Positions 1-11,053 of a DNA stretch of 64,000 nucleotides are shown here, piece by piece. This DNA is from Pichia kudriavzevii. Its lineage: Eukaryota > Ascomycota > Pichiomycetes > Pichiales > Pichiaceae. Location: contig NC_042506.1 of the NCBI RefSeq assembly GCF_003054445.1, forward strand, positions 193,501 to 257,500, read 5' to 3'. Below the pieces are notes generated by a model. It was not told the DNA's origin. It did no database searches and saw nothing but the letters and a program-made list of their open reading frames with translations. Positions within the stretch are counted from its first letter, which is position 1, and the number at the start of each line of letters is the position of its first letter. A program made the position numbers and the translations under genes.

Positions 1-705
1 TTTGTCTTTACAATGTCCAAAACACGATCTTGTAAGCTGGCGTATGGCCTAGAGTTCTGTGATGAGGTGGCTTATGCTGTTCCAATATCGGAGTCTTACT
101 TGTACGGTAAGGAATCATGGTCAGAATTTGTTTCCAGTTATGACAATTATTCCGAAAGTTTATATCAGCCCTTTGAATATGCACTACAGCAAGTGGCCTG
201 TGATACAGAGCTTGATGCAAGATATTCTCCTATTCGAACATGCAATGATTGCAAATATTCATATAAACAATGGTTATGTGCAGTCACCATTCCAAGGTGT
301 GTTTCTTCGTTGAATTCGGGAGTATTCAACCTAAATTACACAGCTGAACAAGGAAGAAATGAATATATTGCAGAACACATAAAGCCTCCGCTTCCTTATA
401 GTGAGATTCTTCCTTGTTTGAACGTCTGTCAGGCAATTGTTCGTGATTGCCCTGCGGATTTTGGTTTTGGATGTCCCAAAACCCCTGAACTGGTGCAGTT
501 GAGCTATGGTGACCAAGAGTTATTAAAAGGTAATTCAGATGCTGATGATACTGATGATGACGAAAGTAATGCAATAGCAGAGCTTGTCAGAGAAACACTT
601 TCCGATGGTAGTATTCAGACTTATCGACTTTGTAACTACTTAGGCGTTTCGAACATCTATACTTCTTCTTCCTCTGCAGAGGCAACCTCTTCGGCATCAA
701 CTTAG
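1..705 (+). CDS. MID1: MID1, stretch-activated Ca2+ channel regulatory subunit (3' part)
   Basis: The reading frame is open from the first base of the window, so the N-terminus lies upstream. The visible C-terminal 230 or so residues match the cysteine-rich end of yeast Mid1, the plasma-membrane partner of the Cch1 calcium channel that admits Ca2+ during mating and cell-wall stress. Seen directly: a run of regularly spaced cysteines (a CNDC motif, a WLCAV motif, IPRC, LPCLNVC, RDCP, FGCP) followed by an acidic stretch (residues DADDTDDDE) and a Ser/Thr-rich tail. This cysteine pattern is the conserved part of the Mid1/NALF family. It ends 66 bp before the convergent PUS4. Other extracellular cysteine-rich proteins are possible, but the order of motifs fits Mid1 well. 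Confidence 0.85.
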   Translation, partial: FVFTMSKTRSCKLAYGLEFCDEVAYAVPISESYLYGKESWSEFVSSYDNYSESLYQPFEYALQQVACDTELDARYSPIRTCNDCKYSYKQWLCAVTIPRCVSSLNSGVFNLNYTAEQGRNEYIAEHIKPPLPYSEILPCLNVCQAIVRDCPADFGFGCPKTPELVQLSYGDQELLKGNSDADDTDDDESNAIAELVRETLSDGSIQTYRLCNYLGVSNIYTSSSSAEATSSAST

Positions 706-771
706 TGACCAGGGATTCTAAATATATACAAGCTATACAGAAAACATTATCATGTCTACATACTACGATCT

Positions 772-1962
772 TCATTTCTTTTGTCTCTTGTTTGAGTGGT
801 CATTTTGTCTTTCCTTACGCCTTTTATCTTCTTCTTCTCTCTCTGTTTCTAGCTCTTCAATTTCCTTGTCACTCTTGACAGCTTCAGGATGTTCCTTGAT
901 CGCTTTTTTCATTTCCTCTCTCACATTCACCTCACCATTATCAGATGTCAAAACTTTTTGTAGAACAGGTGCCCATATTTCCTCACGGTAATTGGTGAAA
1001 TCTTCCATTTCAAAGACATTTTTAGACATATCCCATTGTGCTTGCTTCAGCCTTACAAGATCAACCATATAAGCGCTAGAGCCGACGCAGCGGCCAATAT
1101 CGCTCAACAGAGATCTAATATATGTACCCGACGAAACTGTCGATTCAAAATGCAATAAAGGTGCTCGGTAATCATCGCTTTCATAAGCACTTGAGTCTTT
1201 GACTGGTTTCATTTCTAATGGAAGCCCCTTGTCATCTGAATGTTTTTCTGTCCACTCTTTTGCAAATGGAATTTTATGATCGTTTAAAGTTGGGTTCTTT
1301 GCGAGTTGTTCGGAAAGTGATCTTCCTGTTTCATCAACCTGACTCTTGATAAACTTGTACTCATGATTATTAGTAAGTGTATCTTGCTTATAATTTAAAT
1401 CTATAATCTTGACTTCTCTAGACTTTATTTCACGAGGAAGCGGTAACCCTTCTCTAGCATAGTCATATAATCGTTTACCATCCATCTTTAAAGCACTAAA
1501 AATCGGTGGTGTCTGATCTAAAGTACCAATCATTCTGTCTCTAGTTTTTTCCAACAGTTCCATAGTCACATGGTCAACCTCAGTTTTGAGTAGTAACTCA
1601 CCTTCTGAATCCCCTGTTGTGGTTGATCCACCTAACAAACCTATACATTCGTACCTTTTCACAGAACCATTTGTGTATTCACCTAACTTTTTAGTACCTG
1701 AACCAACACCAATAACCAAAACACCGGAGGCTAAAGGATCCAACGTACCGCCATGGCCCATTTTCAATTTAGAAGTTTTCCATTTCCTCAACCTTTGCTT
1801 GCCGTTGGATTCATTTCTTGCATTTTTTAGTTGATCCAGTGACTTATTTCCACTAGTTGAATTTGACAAGATCCGATTTATTTGATCAACAACTTGCCTA
1901 GAAGTTACACCAGATTTTTTGTTGATAGCAAAAACACCGTCCATGGAAAACACTCTTAGCAT
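772..1962 (-). CDS. PUS4: PUS4, tRNA pseudouridine-55 synthase
   Basis: TruB-family enzyme that converts U55 in the T-loop of tRNAs to pseudouridine, in cytosolic and mitochondrial tRNAs in S. cerevisiae. The 396-residue product opens with the family N-terminus (GVFAINKKSGVTS) and has the catalytic block GHGGTLDPLASGVL with the nucleophilic Asp at about residue 75. Further TruB blocks are IFSALKMDGKRLYDYAREG and SGTYIRSLLSDIG. The C-terminus is a charged Lys/Glu/Arg tail. A long insertion between the two halves is typical of fungal Pus4. Two in-frame ATGs, at 1962 and 1944, give products differing by six residues (MLRVFS); the first is taken here. The gene diverges from MON2 across about 270 bp. 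Confidence 0.93.
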   Translation of the reverse strand: MLRVFSMDGVFAINKKSGVTSRQVVDQINRILSNSTSGNKSLDQLKNARNESNGKQRLRKWKTSKLKMGHGGTLDPLASGVLVIGVGSGTKKLGEYTNGSVKRYECIGLLGGSTTTGDSEGELLLKTEVDHVTMELLEKTRDRMIGTLDQTPPIFSALKMDGKRLYDYAREGLPLPREIKSREVKIIDLNYKQDTLTNNHEYKFIKSQVDETGRSLSEQLAKNPTLNDHKIPFAKEWTEKHSDDKGLPLEMKPVKDSSAYESDDYRAPLLHFESTVSSGTYIRSLLSDIGRCVGSSAYMVDLVRLKQAQWDMSKNVFEMEDFTNYREEIWAPVLQKVLTSDNGEVNVREEMKKAIKEHPEAVKSDKEIEELETEREEEDKRRKERQNDHSNKRQKK

Positions 1963-2229
1963 ATATTCTCTTTAAAGGCAACTCTCAAAGGCTATAAAAT
2001 ACAAATATAATTTAGAAGGGAGAAAAAAAAAAAAAAGGAAATTTCCAGCACTGCTTGGCATGTGAGCGGAGAAAAAAAACATACACAGAATACGCAGAAG
2101 ATTACAACACGAATGTTAGAGTTAAATTTGCAAACAAAGAGCTAACTATAATTGTCAGCGTATTCTGAGTACTTTTCCTTATAAACACACTCGTTAAGTT
2201 TCTAGCTTTGTTGAGCTAACTTTTCCCAT

Positions 2230-5200
2230 ATGTCACAACGTGTGCCCGGAAGTGGCATTCCAGATCAATTCATATCCGATCTCGTGAATATAGCTGTTGA
2301 TGCCAAGCGTAAGAATCCAGAAATTAGACATGCTTGTGACCATTCAATCGATATACTCCAGCCATTTTCTTCTTCTAATAACAAAGTGAATGAAAATCCT
2401 AAACTAAAAGGGAATTTTGAAGAGGCAATTAAAAGTCGCCCAGAATTTATTTCACCCTTATTGATGGCTTGCCACTCAAAGAACCCCAAATTAATTATTA
2501 ATGCCATTAAAATCTTGGGAAGAGTAGTCCAACTGAGATTAATCCCTGATAATAAGAATTTAGTAGAGCAAATTGTTGATGCTTTGTCAGATGCATCTAC
2601 TTTGGGGGATGAGGTACAAGTTAAACTGTTACAACTGTTGCCCACGTTTGCTCAAATCAATGCAAGATATATCACTGGTGAGACATTGAGTAAGCTATTA
2701 TTCATCTGTTCCAATCTTCAGACTGCTAACAAATCACTACTGATTATAAATACAGCACAGGCTACGTTTAGTCAAATCATGGATATTGCTTTTCAGAAGG
2801 TCGGTTCCGAGGAAATGCCAAGTACTACTTTTCATGAAATCAATATCGATGATCACATCCAGATGGAAGTTGATGATTTCTCATTTGATGCATACCGTAT
2901 ACTTGATGACATATGTAGTTTAGTCGAGCATCACCGACCATCTTTTTTGAAGCCTGCATACATCTCCGAAGACTATGGTTTTGAGATTCTGGAGAGCTTG
3001 ATCAAGAATAACTCAGAGTTATTTCGTAAGCATGCTGAGTTAGCTTCCTTATTGAGAACAAAGCTTGCTCCGATATTACTTAGGTTCATTTCCTCTAGCA
3101 AGGATTTCAATTTAATGGTGAAGGTTTGCAGGATAATTTTAGTATTGGTTACTGAAGTATTTGAAGTCATGAAAATTGAGTCAGGTGTGATTCTTTCTTT
3201 ACTGACACATATTTTAACAAAAGAATCTGGTTCACCATATTGGAAGAAAGTGATGGTTTTAGAAATTTATGTGGCTATTTTCAAAAATATTACATTACTA
3301 GAACAACTTTTCAAGGAGTTTGATATTAACGCTGATCAACCAAGTAAAAGTTTAGTCAAGGAATGTTTGCAAGCATGTTTAACCATTGTCATTGAGAACA
3401 AAAGTTTACTAAATACAGGAGATTTAGTTCAGCCCCCTTTCAACCTCCAAATTAAATCAGAGCAGCAGCAATCATTGCCTAGTGGTTTAAACTCTAGTGA
3501 TTTCAAAGATAGTGTTAGGTTTATTGACTCCATTGACAAACATGAAGCGCCACATGTGGTTCCAACATACTCCCTTTTTATGATTACTCAAATGTTTACT
3601 GCTCTCTCTAGCTGTATCCAGCATTCTACGCTGAAACTAATGAAGATTGCAGACCCAGTCCAATATCTCTCTCCAGAAGCTTTGGATCAGCACAAATCTG
3701 AAGAGAATGATGAGGCAAAGAAAGCATATAATTGCATCTATGAGTTGATCAGACATACATGGGAAATACAGCTACAAACAGCTGACATATTTATTCATTC
3801 GTCTTTGGATGATGATTCATTCACCAACGTACTAACTATTTTAGAAAATTTGTGTTATTGTGCTGGTTCCTTAACTTTTGTAGAAGTTCAACACGTTGTC
3901 TTTTCTTATCTAGCGGTTTGTACACTAAAGCTAGATGGTAGTTGCGGCTACAAAAGCAAAGTTCTTTCTTTTGGTGAATCTTTGGTTGGCACGATAAGTT
4001 CTACTTTAGGGCATGCGGTATCAAATATTGGTAACAGTTCTCATGATGATAAGTATGAACCACATATTAAATTTTATCCACGCTCAATCAATTCAAGACA
4101 TATATTATGTTTCCACACACTAGTTAGGTTAGCTGTTTCATTAAGCAAGCGTTTAAACAAAGATTGGGAAATTATTTTAATAGTCTTGCAGTGGATGAGC
4201 TACTATGTTGATGGACCTAGTGGTTTCAAAAAGAAGGAGTTTCCTGCTGTTTCGGAATATTTGAGTAACAGAGATCTGCAAATTGTCGAGCATTCACTAA
4301 CCGAACTTAACAAGAGTATCTGTAACCTAAACACGGAGACCTTTACGATTCTACTCAAATCCATCATATCCTTATCCTGTAAGGTATTGGATGAGCCTCA
4401 CGAAGAGCTATTTGGCCAACTACCTGTTGATAAGGATGGTAACATTCAACCATGTGTCTTTAATAAGCTGTTTTACGTTAGCAAAATTACTGATGTCTCT
4501 TCCATTAGTCCGACAAAATTTATGATCCTTTCCAGTGACAACATGGATAGCATTCGGGCGTTTTTTAGCAATATAGTTGGTAATAGAGACTACTCAGATG
4601 AAACTAGACATCTTGGAAGTAGAAATTTTAATGCAATTATCAGGGCATCAGCGGAATCTGGGTTTGAAGATAGTGACCCAAAGATACATGAACGAACAGA
4701 GTGCGAAGTTCTAGATCAGATGTCAAGATTTATGATGGATTTATTTGAGCTCCCAATGTCAAATGAATTACTAGTTGCAAATTGTGAAGGCGAAATTTAT
4801 CTTCAAACACTTGAAACACTGAGGAATATCGTTGATAGATTTGGCAGCCTTATTGCGTCATCTTGGGATATTGTTACGGAAATGCTAAACTTCCCATTTT
4901 CACTAATCAAAAAAGCTGAAAATAATGCGCCCAAAGAAAATGCTTTACGTGAAATAATCATCACACTATTAAAATCGACTTTTGAAACAATGAAAGTAAT
5001 ATTGGATGAGTATTTGCAATGTATTCCAAAGAGCCAAATCAAGATCATAATTGATAGTTTACATAACTTTGTTAATCAAGCTTTTGACTTAAATATCTCC
5101 TTCAATGCAATAAGTTATTTCTGGATAATATCGGATTTTATCAAAGAAAAAGTTGATGTCTCACCAAAATCCCCAAAAAAGACTTCCTTGATTAGTACTG

Positions 5201-7140
5201 AAGCTGCATTATCATCCTATATAGTTAGCACCCCAGCGAATGATTTTGAATTCTACAAGTACTTATGGGTTTACCTCGTTTTGCAACTTACCAAAACTAT
5301 GTTAGACAGGAGAGCACAGGTTCGTAATGGTTCAATCATTACTGTTTTTAATATCATTGATTCATTTCCTTCCGAAGATTCTTTATGCGAAATACTTTTC
5401 AACTTGGTTTTGTCTCCGGTAATATTAAAGACAAGAGCACCATCCCTGATTTCCATGAAACCACAGGAACAAAATGAATGGATGGAAAGTTTTGTGAATA
5501 TTATTAATGGTCTTTCTAAGTTCTTGTTAACGTATGTTCCAATTAGCAAAAGAAATGAATTCGCGGACACAATGAAGGTTACAATCAGTTTTTTCATACA
5601 CTTGGTAAATTTGGACTATGGGTGGGTAGAACTTAACAATAGCATTTATAAAAGCTACCATGACTTACTCAACAAAATAAGCGAAGCCGATGTTCCACCC
5701 CAAAATGATTTGTTAGAATCATTGTATGATTTCTGGGCTAAAATAAAAATTAACTACAACTTTGGTAATCCTTCAATGTATCAAAAAGCATTACTCACTC
5801 TTGTTGGTTGTTTCCCTTTGTCAATGAAACTCTTTATCCCTATAATGAACCCAGAAAAGTTTGAAAAAATGCTAATGGTGTTGAACCATTGTATCAGATA
5901 TCCGATCTTGGCTGATTCAAGAAACGATGATGAAAGGTGTACGTTTTTACAAGAATCAATTTTGAAAAATCTAGAGAATCTCATTTTCGATAAAACTGAC
6001 GAATCATATTATGCATACCAATCTATTATAATTCAGCAACTTAACATGATTTTAGTGTTGCCATTTCACACACGTGACCTAATTGTTAAAAAACTAGGAG
6101 ATAAAGGAGTGAAAATTCCTACATTTGTTGCGGCAAGTGGTTATAGTATGAGGATTCTCAAGTCTCAAATTAAAGACATGTCAGATTTAACCTTCCTTAA
6201 TGACCAATCGATTGTTAAGGTAGTGAAGTCTTTAATCGAGCCTAGCAAGTTAAAGAGGGATATCTTGATTGTCAATGACAATAATGAGAAAACATACCTT
6301 TGGATGGTAAGTTACGAACTTTTGACAAGTGTAATAGTCAAATTTTTAGGCATGATAATGGATAGACAAGATAAATTATCGCCTACAACAATTAGTAGGC
6401 TAAATGAATTTCTTCCTAATTGTTTACAAGCATATGAATGTTGCTTTATTGCACATGATGCAAGTAGTAAAACAAATGATTTCGCATATTCACAGTACAA
6501 GTTACTAAGCGCTACGCTACTGAAGTTTATCAACCTCTACTACGGTACTCAAGAAAACTACCAAGTTTCTAGGGAATTGGCCGAAAAGTTTGTTTCTATC
6601 ACTTGGGAGTTCTCATTTTTTTACAAGCACGATTCCTTGATGGAGTCATTCTTCGGGTCTGATGTATCAACTTATACTTCGATTACTGAACTTATAGATA
6701 TATTGACTTTTGAGCCAAACTGGAATATTTACGGGAGTACTGAACCTATTGTCATACATTCCCATATAAGGTTATTGTCTTCCTGTTTTAAGGATCTCTA
6801 CAAGATGTCAAATGCTCGAGAATATTCCGAGATCAGCAAAATTGCATTTCCATTTTTCCTTGTAAGATGTGCTTATGGACTACGAAAATATCTTATGCAG
6901 TCAAAGCAAATCAAGCGTATGCCTCTTTCTAAAATACTCGTCATTGAGATGGAATATGTATCAGAAGCATTAAACGGTTTAATACAGCTAGAGTCTAATA
7001 ATGAAAGAAATGCTATGTTTGAAAAAATTCTGCCGATGGTCTTTCAGTTAAACAGCCATGGCGCTACAGAAGCTACTCAGAAGAATTTAGCAGAAATGAG
7101 TGTTCAATTTATAACATCTACTAAGAATGGCTCAGTTTAA
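2230..7140 (+). CDS. MON2: MON2, Golgi/endosome Arf-GEF-like scaffold
   Basis: Large peripheral Golgi and endosome protein (1,636 residues, about the size of S. cerevisiae Mon2/Ysl2). It acts with Dop1 and the Neo1 flippase in endosome-to-Golgi traffic and is related to the large Sec7 Arf-GEFs without having a Sec7 catalytic domain. The first 200 or so residues have the DCB-type helical opening (FISDLVNIAVDAKRKNPEIR, then alternating amphipathic helices such as LKLLQLLPTFAQ-type segments), followed by HUS-like and HEAT-like helical repeats through to the C-terminus. No transmembrane segment is evident. The start at 2230 is the first ATG of a single uninterrupted frame, preceded by a short AT-rich leader. 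Assignment rests on overall architecture, length and the N-terminal block. Confidence 0.88.
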   Translation: MSQRVPGSGIPDQFISDLVNIAVDAKRKNPEIRHACDHSIDILQPFSSSNNKVNENPKLKGNFEEAIKSRPEFISPLLMACHSKNPKLIINAIKILGRVVQLRLIPDNKNLVEQIVDALSDASTLGDEVQVKLLQLLPTFAQINARYITGETLSKLLFICSNLQTANKSLLIINTAQATFSQIMDIAFQKVGSEEMPSTTFHEINIDDHIQMEVDDFSFDAYRILDDICSLVEHHRPSFLKPAYISEDYGFEILESLIKNNSELFRKHAELASLLRTKLAPILLRFISSSKDFNLMVKVCRIILVLVTEVFEVMKIESGVILSLLTHILTKESGSPYWKKVMVLEIYVAIFKNITLLEQLFKEFDINADQPSKSLVKECLQACLTIVIENKSLLNTGDLVQPPFNLQIKSEQQQSLPSGLNSSDFKDSVRFIDSIDKHEAPHVVPTYSLFMITQMFTALSSCIQHSTLKLMKIADPVQYLSPEALDQHKSEENDEAKKAYNCIYELIRHTWEIQLQTADIFIHSSLDDDSFTNVLTILENLCYCAGSLTFVEVQHVVFSYLAVCTLKLDGSCGYKSKVLSFGESLVGTISSTLGHAVSNIGNSSHDDKYEPHIKFYPRSINSRHILCFHTLVRLAVSLSKRLNKDWEIILIVLQWMSYYVDGPSGFKKKEFPAVSEYLSNRDLQIVEHSLTELNKSICNLNTETFTILLKSIISLSCKVLDEPHEELFGQLPVDKDGNIQPCVFNKLFYVSKITDVSSISPTKFMILSSDNMDSIRAFFSNIVGNRDYSDETRHLGSRNFNAIIRASAESGFEDSDPKIHERTECEVLDQMSRFMMDLFELPMSNELLVANCEGEIYLQTLETLRNIVDRFGSLIASSWDIVTEMLNFPFSLIKKAENNAPKENALREIIITLLKSTFETMKVILDEYLQCIPKSQIKIIIDSLHNFVNQAFDLNISFNAISYFWIISDFIKEKVDVSPKSPKKTSLISTEAALSSYIVSTPANDFEFYKYLWVYLVLQLTKTMLDRRAQVRNGSIITVFNIIDSFPSEDSLCEILFNLVLSPVILKTRAPSLISMKPQEQNEWMESFVNIINGLSKFLLTYVPISKRNEFADTMKVTISFFIHLVNLDYGWVELNNSIYKSYHDLLNKISEADVPPQNDLLESLYDFWAKIKINYNFGNPSMYQKALLTLVGCFPLSMKLFIPIMNPEKFEKMLMVLNHCIRYPILADSRNDDERCTFLQESILKNLENLIFDKTDESYYAYQSIIIQQLNMILVLPFHTRDLIVKKLGDKGVKIPTFVAASGYSMRILKSQIKDMSDLTFLNDQSIVKVVKSLIEPSKLKRDILIVNDNNEKTYLWMVSYELLTSVIVKFLGMIMDRQDKLSPTTISRLNEFLPNCLQAYECCFIAHDASSKTNDFAYSQYKLLSATLLKFINLYYGTQENYQVSRELAEKFVSITWEFSFFYKHDSLMESFFGSDVSTYTSITELIDILTFEPNWNIYGSTEPIVIHSHIRLLSSCFKDLYKMSNAREYSEISKIAFPFFLVRCAYGLRKYLMQSKQIKRMPLSKILVIEMEYVSEALNGLIQLESNNERNAMFEKILPMVFQLNSHGATEATQKNLAEMSVQFITSTKNGSV

Positions 7141-7244
7141 GCGGGTGGTCTTCGTGAGAAGCTATATAGATAAAAAGATGAAGGTTATATGATTTGTATA
7201 AAACAAGTGTATACTTTAATAGAAAATGCGTATCGAAGTATAAG

Positions 7245-10200
7245 TCAATCAAGTGAGTATTCGTGAGATAAATCAATATACTCCATTCTTTCATCAAAAC
7301 TTCCTGGATTATATACAGACGCCAAGTTAGAATGACTAGCAGATGGGACGGTCAAATAAGTATTTTCTCTTCTAGCACGTTCGTACTCCCGCCAGGTCAT
7401 TTGCTTGATTTGAGAACCATCAAAAGCACCTTCACTGTCTCCGTGACCTCCTTTATCACCTCCCTCAGTTTTTCTCGTATCACCCCAACTAAAGTCATCA
7501 AACTTCCAATATGCGTACGTAGGTAAAACAAAATTCCAAACAGGTAAGGAAAGAATATAGATGCACATCCACAAAACATAAGCCAAATTGGAAACCGTAA
7601 CAACAATCAATAAGGCAGGCAAACCAAAAATAATAGCCATTAGAATTAAAGACATCGTAGGAGTCGGTTTTGAAACCATGGCGATAATTATAATGTAAAG
7701 AGTAAAAGTGATGGATGCTGGTAGAACAAGGGTACCTATCAATTGAACAATAATAATAAACTGCATAGATAAGCAAAATGCTCCACACAAATCTTTAACT
7801 AATGCTAGTTCCATCAAATTGTGAACTGTAGAATTAATCCAACGACGGCGCTGGGATAGCAAGACCTTAAATTCATCGGGAACGACTGTCTTACATGCTG
7901 CTTTAGGGACAAAAACCTGTTTTCTCCTTGGAAAAGCTCTTAACATTAATGAAGTCAAATACCTATCTTCACCTAATAAAAGCAAGTTCTTCTTATGTAA
8001 ACTGTTTAGTACATTGTCAGAGTATTTTTCAACAATATCCGAATTGGCTAAAATCGGAACCCAAACATTTGCACTCTTTGGTGATTTAATACGGTACATA
8101 CAAAAACAACCAGGTAAACAAGTAACACTTCCAAAGACTGATTCAAACGCTTTCGATTGATGGTGAGAAATATAATATTCAAAAACCTGAATAGCTGTAA
8201 CCCAAGATTGGGCTTTATTGGAAATTTTGGTTTCTCCACACAATCCCATAATCTCTGGATCCTTAACAAATTCTGCCGCCATATGGGTTAGTGAATCGGG
8301 ATAAACAAGGGTATCTGCGTCCACCATTAAAACTGTCTCGTACATTGCTGACATTAGACCCGTCACTTGCCAAATTGATTTCAGCATCTCGTATTGCAAA
8401 GGTGTCATTCTTTCATTAAAAGTAACTGTTTGCAAAAATGACATTAAAATGATCTGAGAGTCACGCTTTCCCCTATTACCTGGTTTTGCTGAAGTCATTT
8501 CCGCCGGAGTACCACATTTAACAATCAAAAGAACAGGACATTTTTGTTGCTTTTCCTTAGGAATAGTGCTATCGTCATATTTGTAAAAACCAGCATAAAC
8601 CTTGGCCATGTTATGTCTTTTAGAGCCGTGTGCGACAGAAACATAGGAAAAAGGTTGTACTTCTTCCTTTGGAATTACTAAGTCTGTCATCATATCCAAA
8701 CATATATCAGGTGTTGATCTGTCATTACCAGCACCAGTAATAATACCATCACAGATGACAACAATCAATTTGTGTGAATTTGGATAATCAGTTGTGGCAA
8801 TGGAGTCAATTGTAGTTCTAATACCGGCTTCATCTTCGGAATAACATGTGACCAAACACATAGTGTGGATTAATGGGTATCCGAATGGTTCCCAATTGAC
8901 AGGTGGTTGTGGAATAGCGTCTGTGGATATTAAAGCAGGATCTAGTGTTTCAATCTCGCTCTCATCAGCAAACGGATCCTTGGTTTTAAACGGGTTCAGG
9001 TTAGAAGAAGTAAGCATAGAAGCTGTAGAGACATTTCTATTCTGGCGTTTTTTGGTGTCAGCATTTGCCATCATGTATGCCTCCGTCGTCATTGTGATGT
9101 ATTTCGGGTTGTATTCACCTACTTCTTGTGATTTAAAGTTTTCGACATAATCGTTGAGATCGCCACCCCATGATAAGCGTAAACTTTTACTAGCTCTTCT
9201 TGCTGAATGATAATCTGCTCTCCTTTTCAAAGGAACATCGGGTAACTGTGCAGAATTTCCAGGATCATCGACCCAATTTTCGACTTGGTTATTCTTTTCA
9301 TTCATCTCTTTAACGGAGGAGTAAGAGGCACCTTGATAAGGGGCAACAAACCACTTGAAGTAACAAGCAACAAAAAACTGCACAAACACAATGGACAAAA
9401 CAAACACTAAGGAAACATACAACACAATTGTCGATGCAATACAACCAATTGTAGAGGAGTCTACAACACCAACTTTGGCTATTTCAATTAAGCAATCAGC
9501 AATCTGTTTTTGATGAGGCTCTGTAAGCAATAAAGAGATATCGTACCCTTTCAATGTCTTGTCATTTTTCAAATCGTCAAATAATTTGGGGTAGGTGAGC
9601 TCATCCTTATAAAGCCAATCAATGAAACCCATGTCAATAACTTGACCATTGTAGACAATCAAATCTCTCGATGAATTAGATATAGTTTCCCAATCGTAAT
9701 AAATATCCCCCTGAACTTTCAGATCATAAAATGAAGACCTGGCGTATTCTGAAGTGTGGCAAGCGTAACCGTCATAATATTTGAACGAAAAATCAGGCTT
9801 TGTAGTTCCATTCAAGTTCATTAGCTTACAAGGCATGTACCATGCCATATCATCTCCATCATGTGGTATATTACTATTTGCAGTTGGTTTAATGAGCCCT
9901 TTACAATTCCCATTCACGTTTTGAAATAAAAGGCTAGCATCCTTCGCACCGGCATCAAGTGGTGGATATAAAACATTAGTTCCCTCCTGAATTCCAGGGA
10001 CACCGGGATGCGAAGAATGTAAAAGATTATAGGCTCTACCATTGACGACTATATAAGCAGTTGAAACATCTTGAGGTTTTAACTTAACTGTCAAATGTGT
10101 ACATGTTGCTCTAGTAAAACCAAACGTCAAAAAGGCAATTATTGCACCAATGACCAAAATTATACTAATTAATCCCATTTTTTCTCTCCATGCATATTGT

Positions 10201-11053
10201 CTATCCTTTGTTTTTAAGCCAACACAATTTAATAAAGCTCCTGGAGCCCAAAATGTAACTGCATAGCAGTATAATTTCCAATATGGGAAACCGCCTTTGT
10301 CTTCTTCAAGTTCAAGTCTCTTTGGTGGGATTGCTGTGTAAAAATTGTTCGTTGCCGTGACTGCGTCGTCTTTCTTTAGGGTACTATCTTCAGTACTTAC
10401 TTGATGATTCGAGTCAATCAAACCAGAATCTTCCTGAGTTTCATCATTTAAATGGAAAATTTCTTTTGGTTGGTTGTAAAGAGGAGACCCGAGTCCTTCT
10501 CTATTCCTTCTATCCTCCTCGGGGATAAAAGGGTTGGTCAAAGCGCTCTCAATATCATCCCGTTCATCTAATGGGGCAAACTTCCTGTTGTAGCTGATAT
10601 TACTATCCCTTTTATTTGATAGGTTCTGCATGGGGATCTCACTTGCGTCATTCTCGAATTCACCATAATCATTAAGATCAGTATAATGATCATTAGATGT
10701 TGCTGTATTGTCTTGGTATCCAGATAATCTCGTGGAATTTGAGTTTGACAGTGTATTTTTAGATTGTCCAGAGAGAGGCCTTGTTCGATCCCTACGAATG
10801 AGTGATCTCTTTCTTTTGAATACCATGGACTCTGCATCATAGTCTTCTAATGAAGTACTATTCCCCTCCAATATATCCTTATATGGATGAGACACTGGAC
10901 AAGATATAATTGAGGCACGCCGTTAGTATATATGTTATCTAAAATGAACTGACGCCAAATGTAAAAATAGTAACACTTAGACTTGTCCAAAGGAACACTT
11001 TACAAAAGATTCTCCTTTTTCATTAAAACAATAACTCCATGACTCCACATACT
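7245..11053 (-). CDS. CHS3: CHS3, class IV chitin synthase (spliced, start codon split by an intron)
   Basis: Makes the bulk of cell-wall and bud-ring chitin from UDP-GlcNAc at the plasma membrane. The 1,216-residue product has N-terminal membrane segments, a cytochrome-b5-like region, and the family-2 glycosyltransferase core: VDADTLVYPD near residue 861, GEDRYLTSL near 970, and the diagnostic QRRRWINS near 1014. These are followed by at least three C-terminal membrane helices. The frame has no ATG at its 5' end. It begins GTG at 10895, directly after a yeast-type 3' splice site. Joining the base at 11053 to 10894 yields ATG in an AAAATG context, so the coding sequence is 7245-10894 plus one base at 11053, with an intron at 10895-11052. 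If unspliced, the first ATG is at 10826 (1,193 residues). It diverges from MCM2. Confidence 0.95.
10895..11052 (-). other. CHS3: Spliceosomal intron of CHS3, splitting the initiator ATG
   Basis: Seen on the minus strand: 5' splice site GTATGT (11052-11047), exact branch-point TACTAAC (10928-10922, branch A at 10923), and 3' splice site CAG ending at 10895, 28 nt from the branch A. The length is 158 nt. The exon on the 5' side ends AAAA and the exon on the 3' side begins TGTCTCATCC, so splicing creates AAAATGTCTCAT, the only ATG at the head of the long Chs3 frame. All three signals are canonical for budding yeast. Confidence 0.8.

Noticed and set aside
3829-3836. TACTAAC-like word in MON2
   Set aside because: Inside a continuous, conserved reading frame with no need for splicing.
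10827-10895. GTG initiation of CHS3
   Set aside because: Non-ATG starts are rare in yeast and the base before TG is replaced by A when the well-formed intron is removed; splicing explains the frame better.
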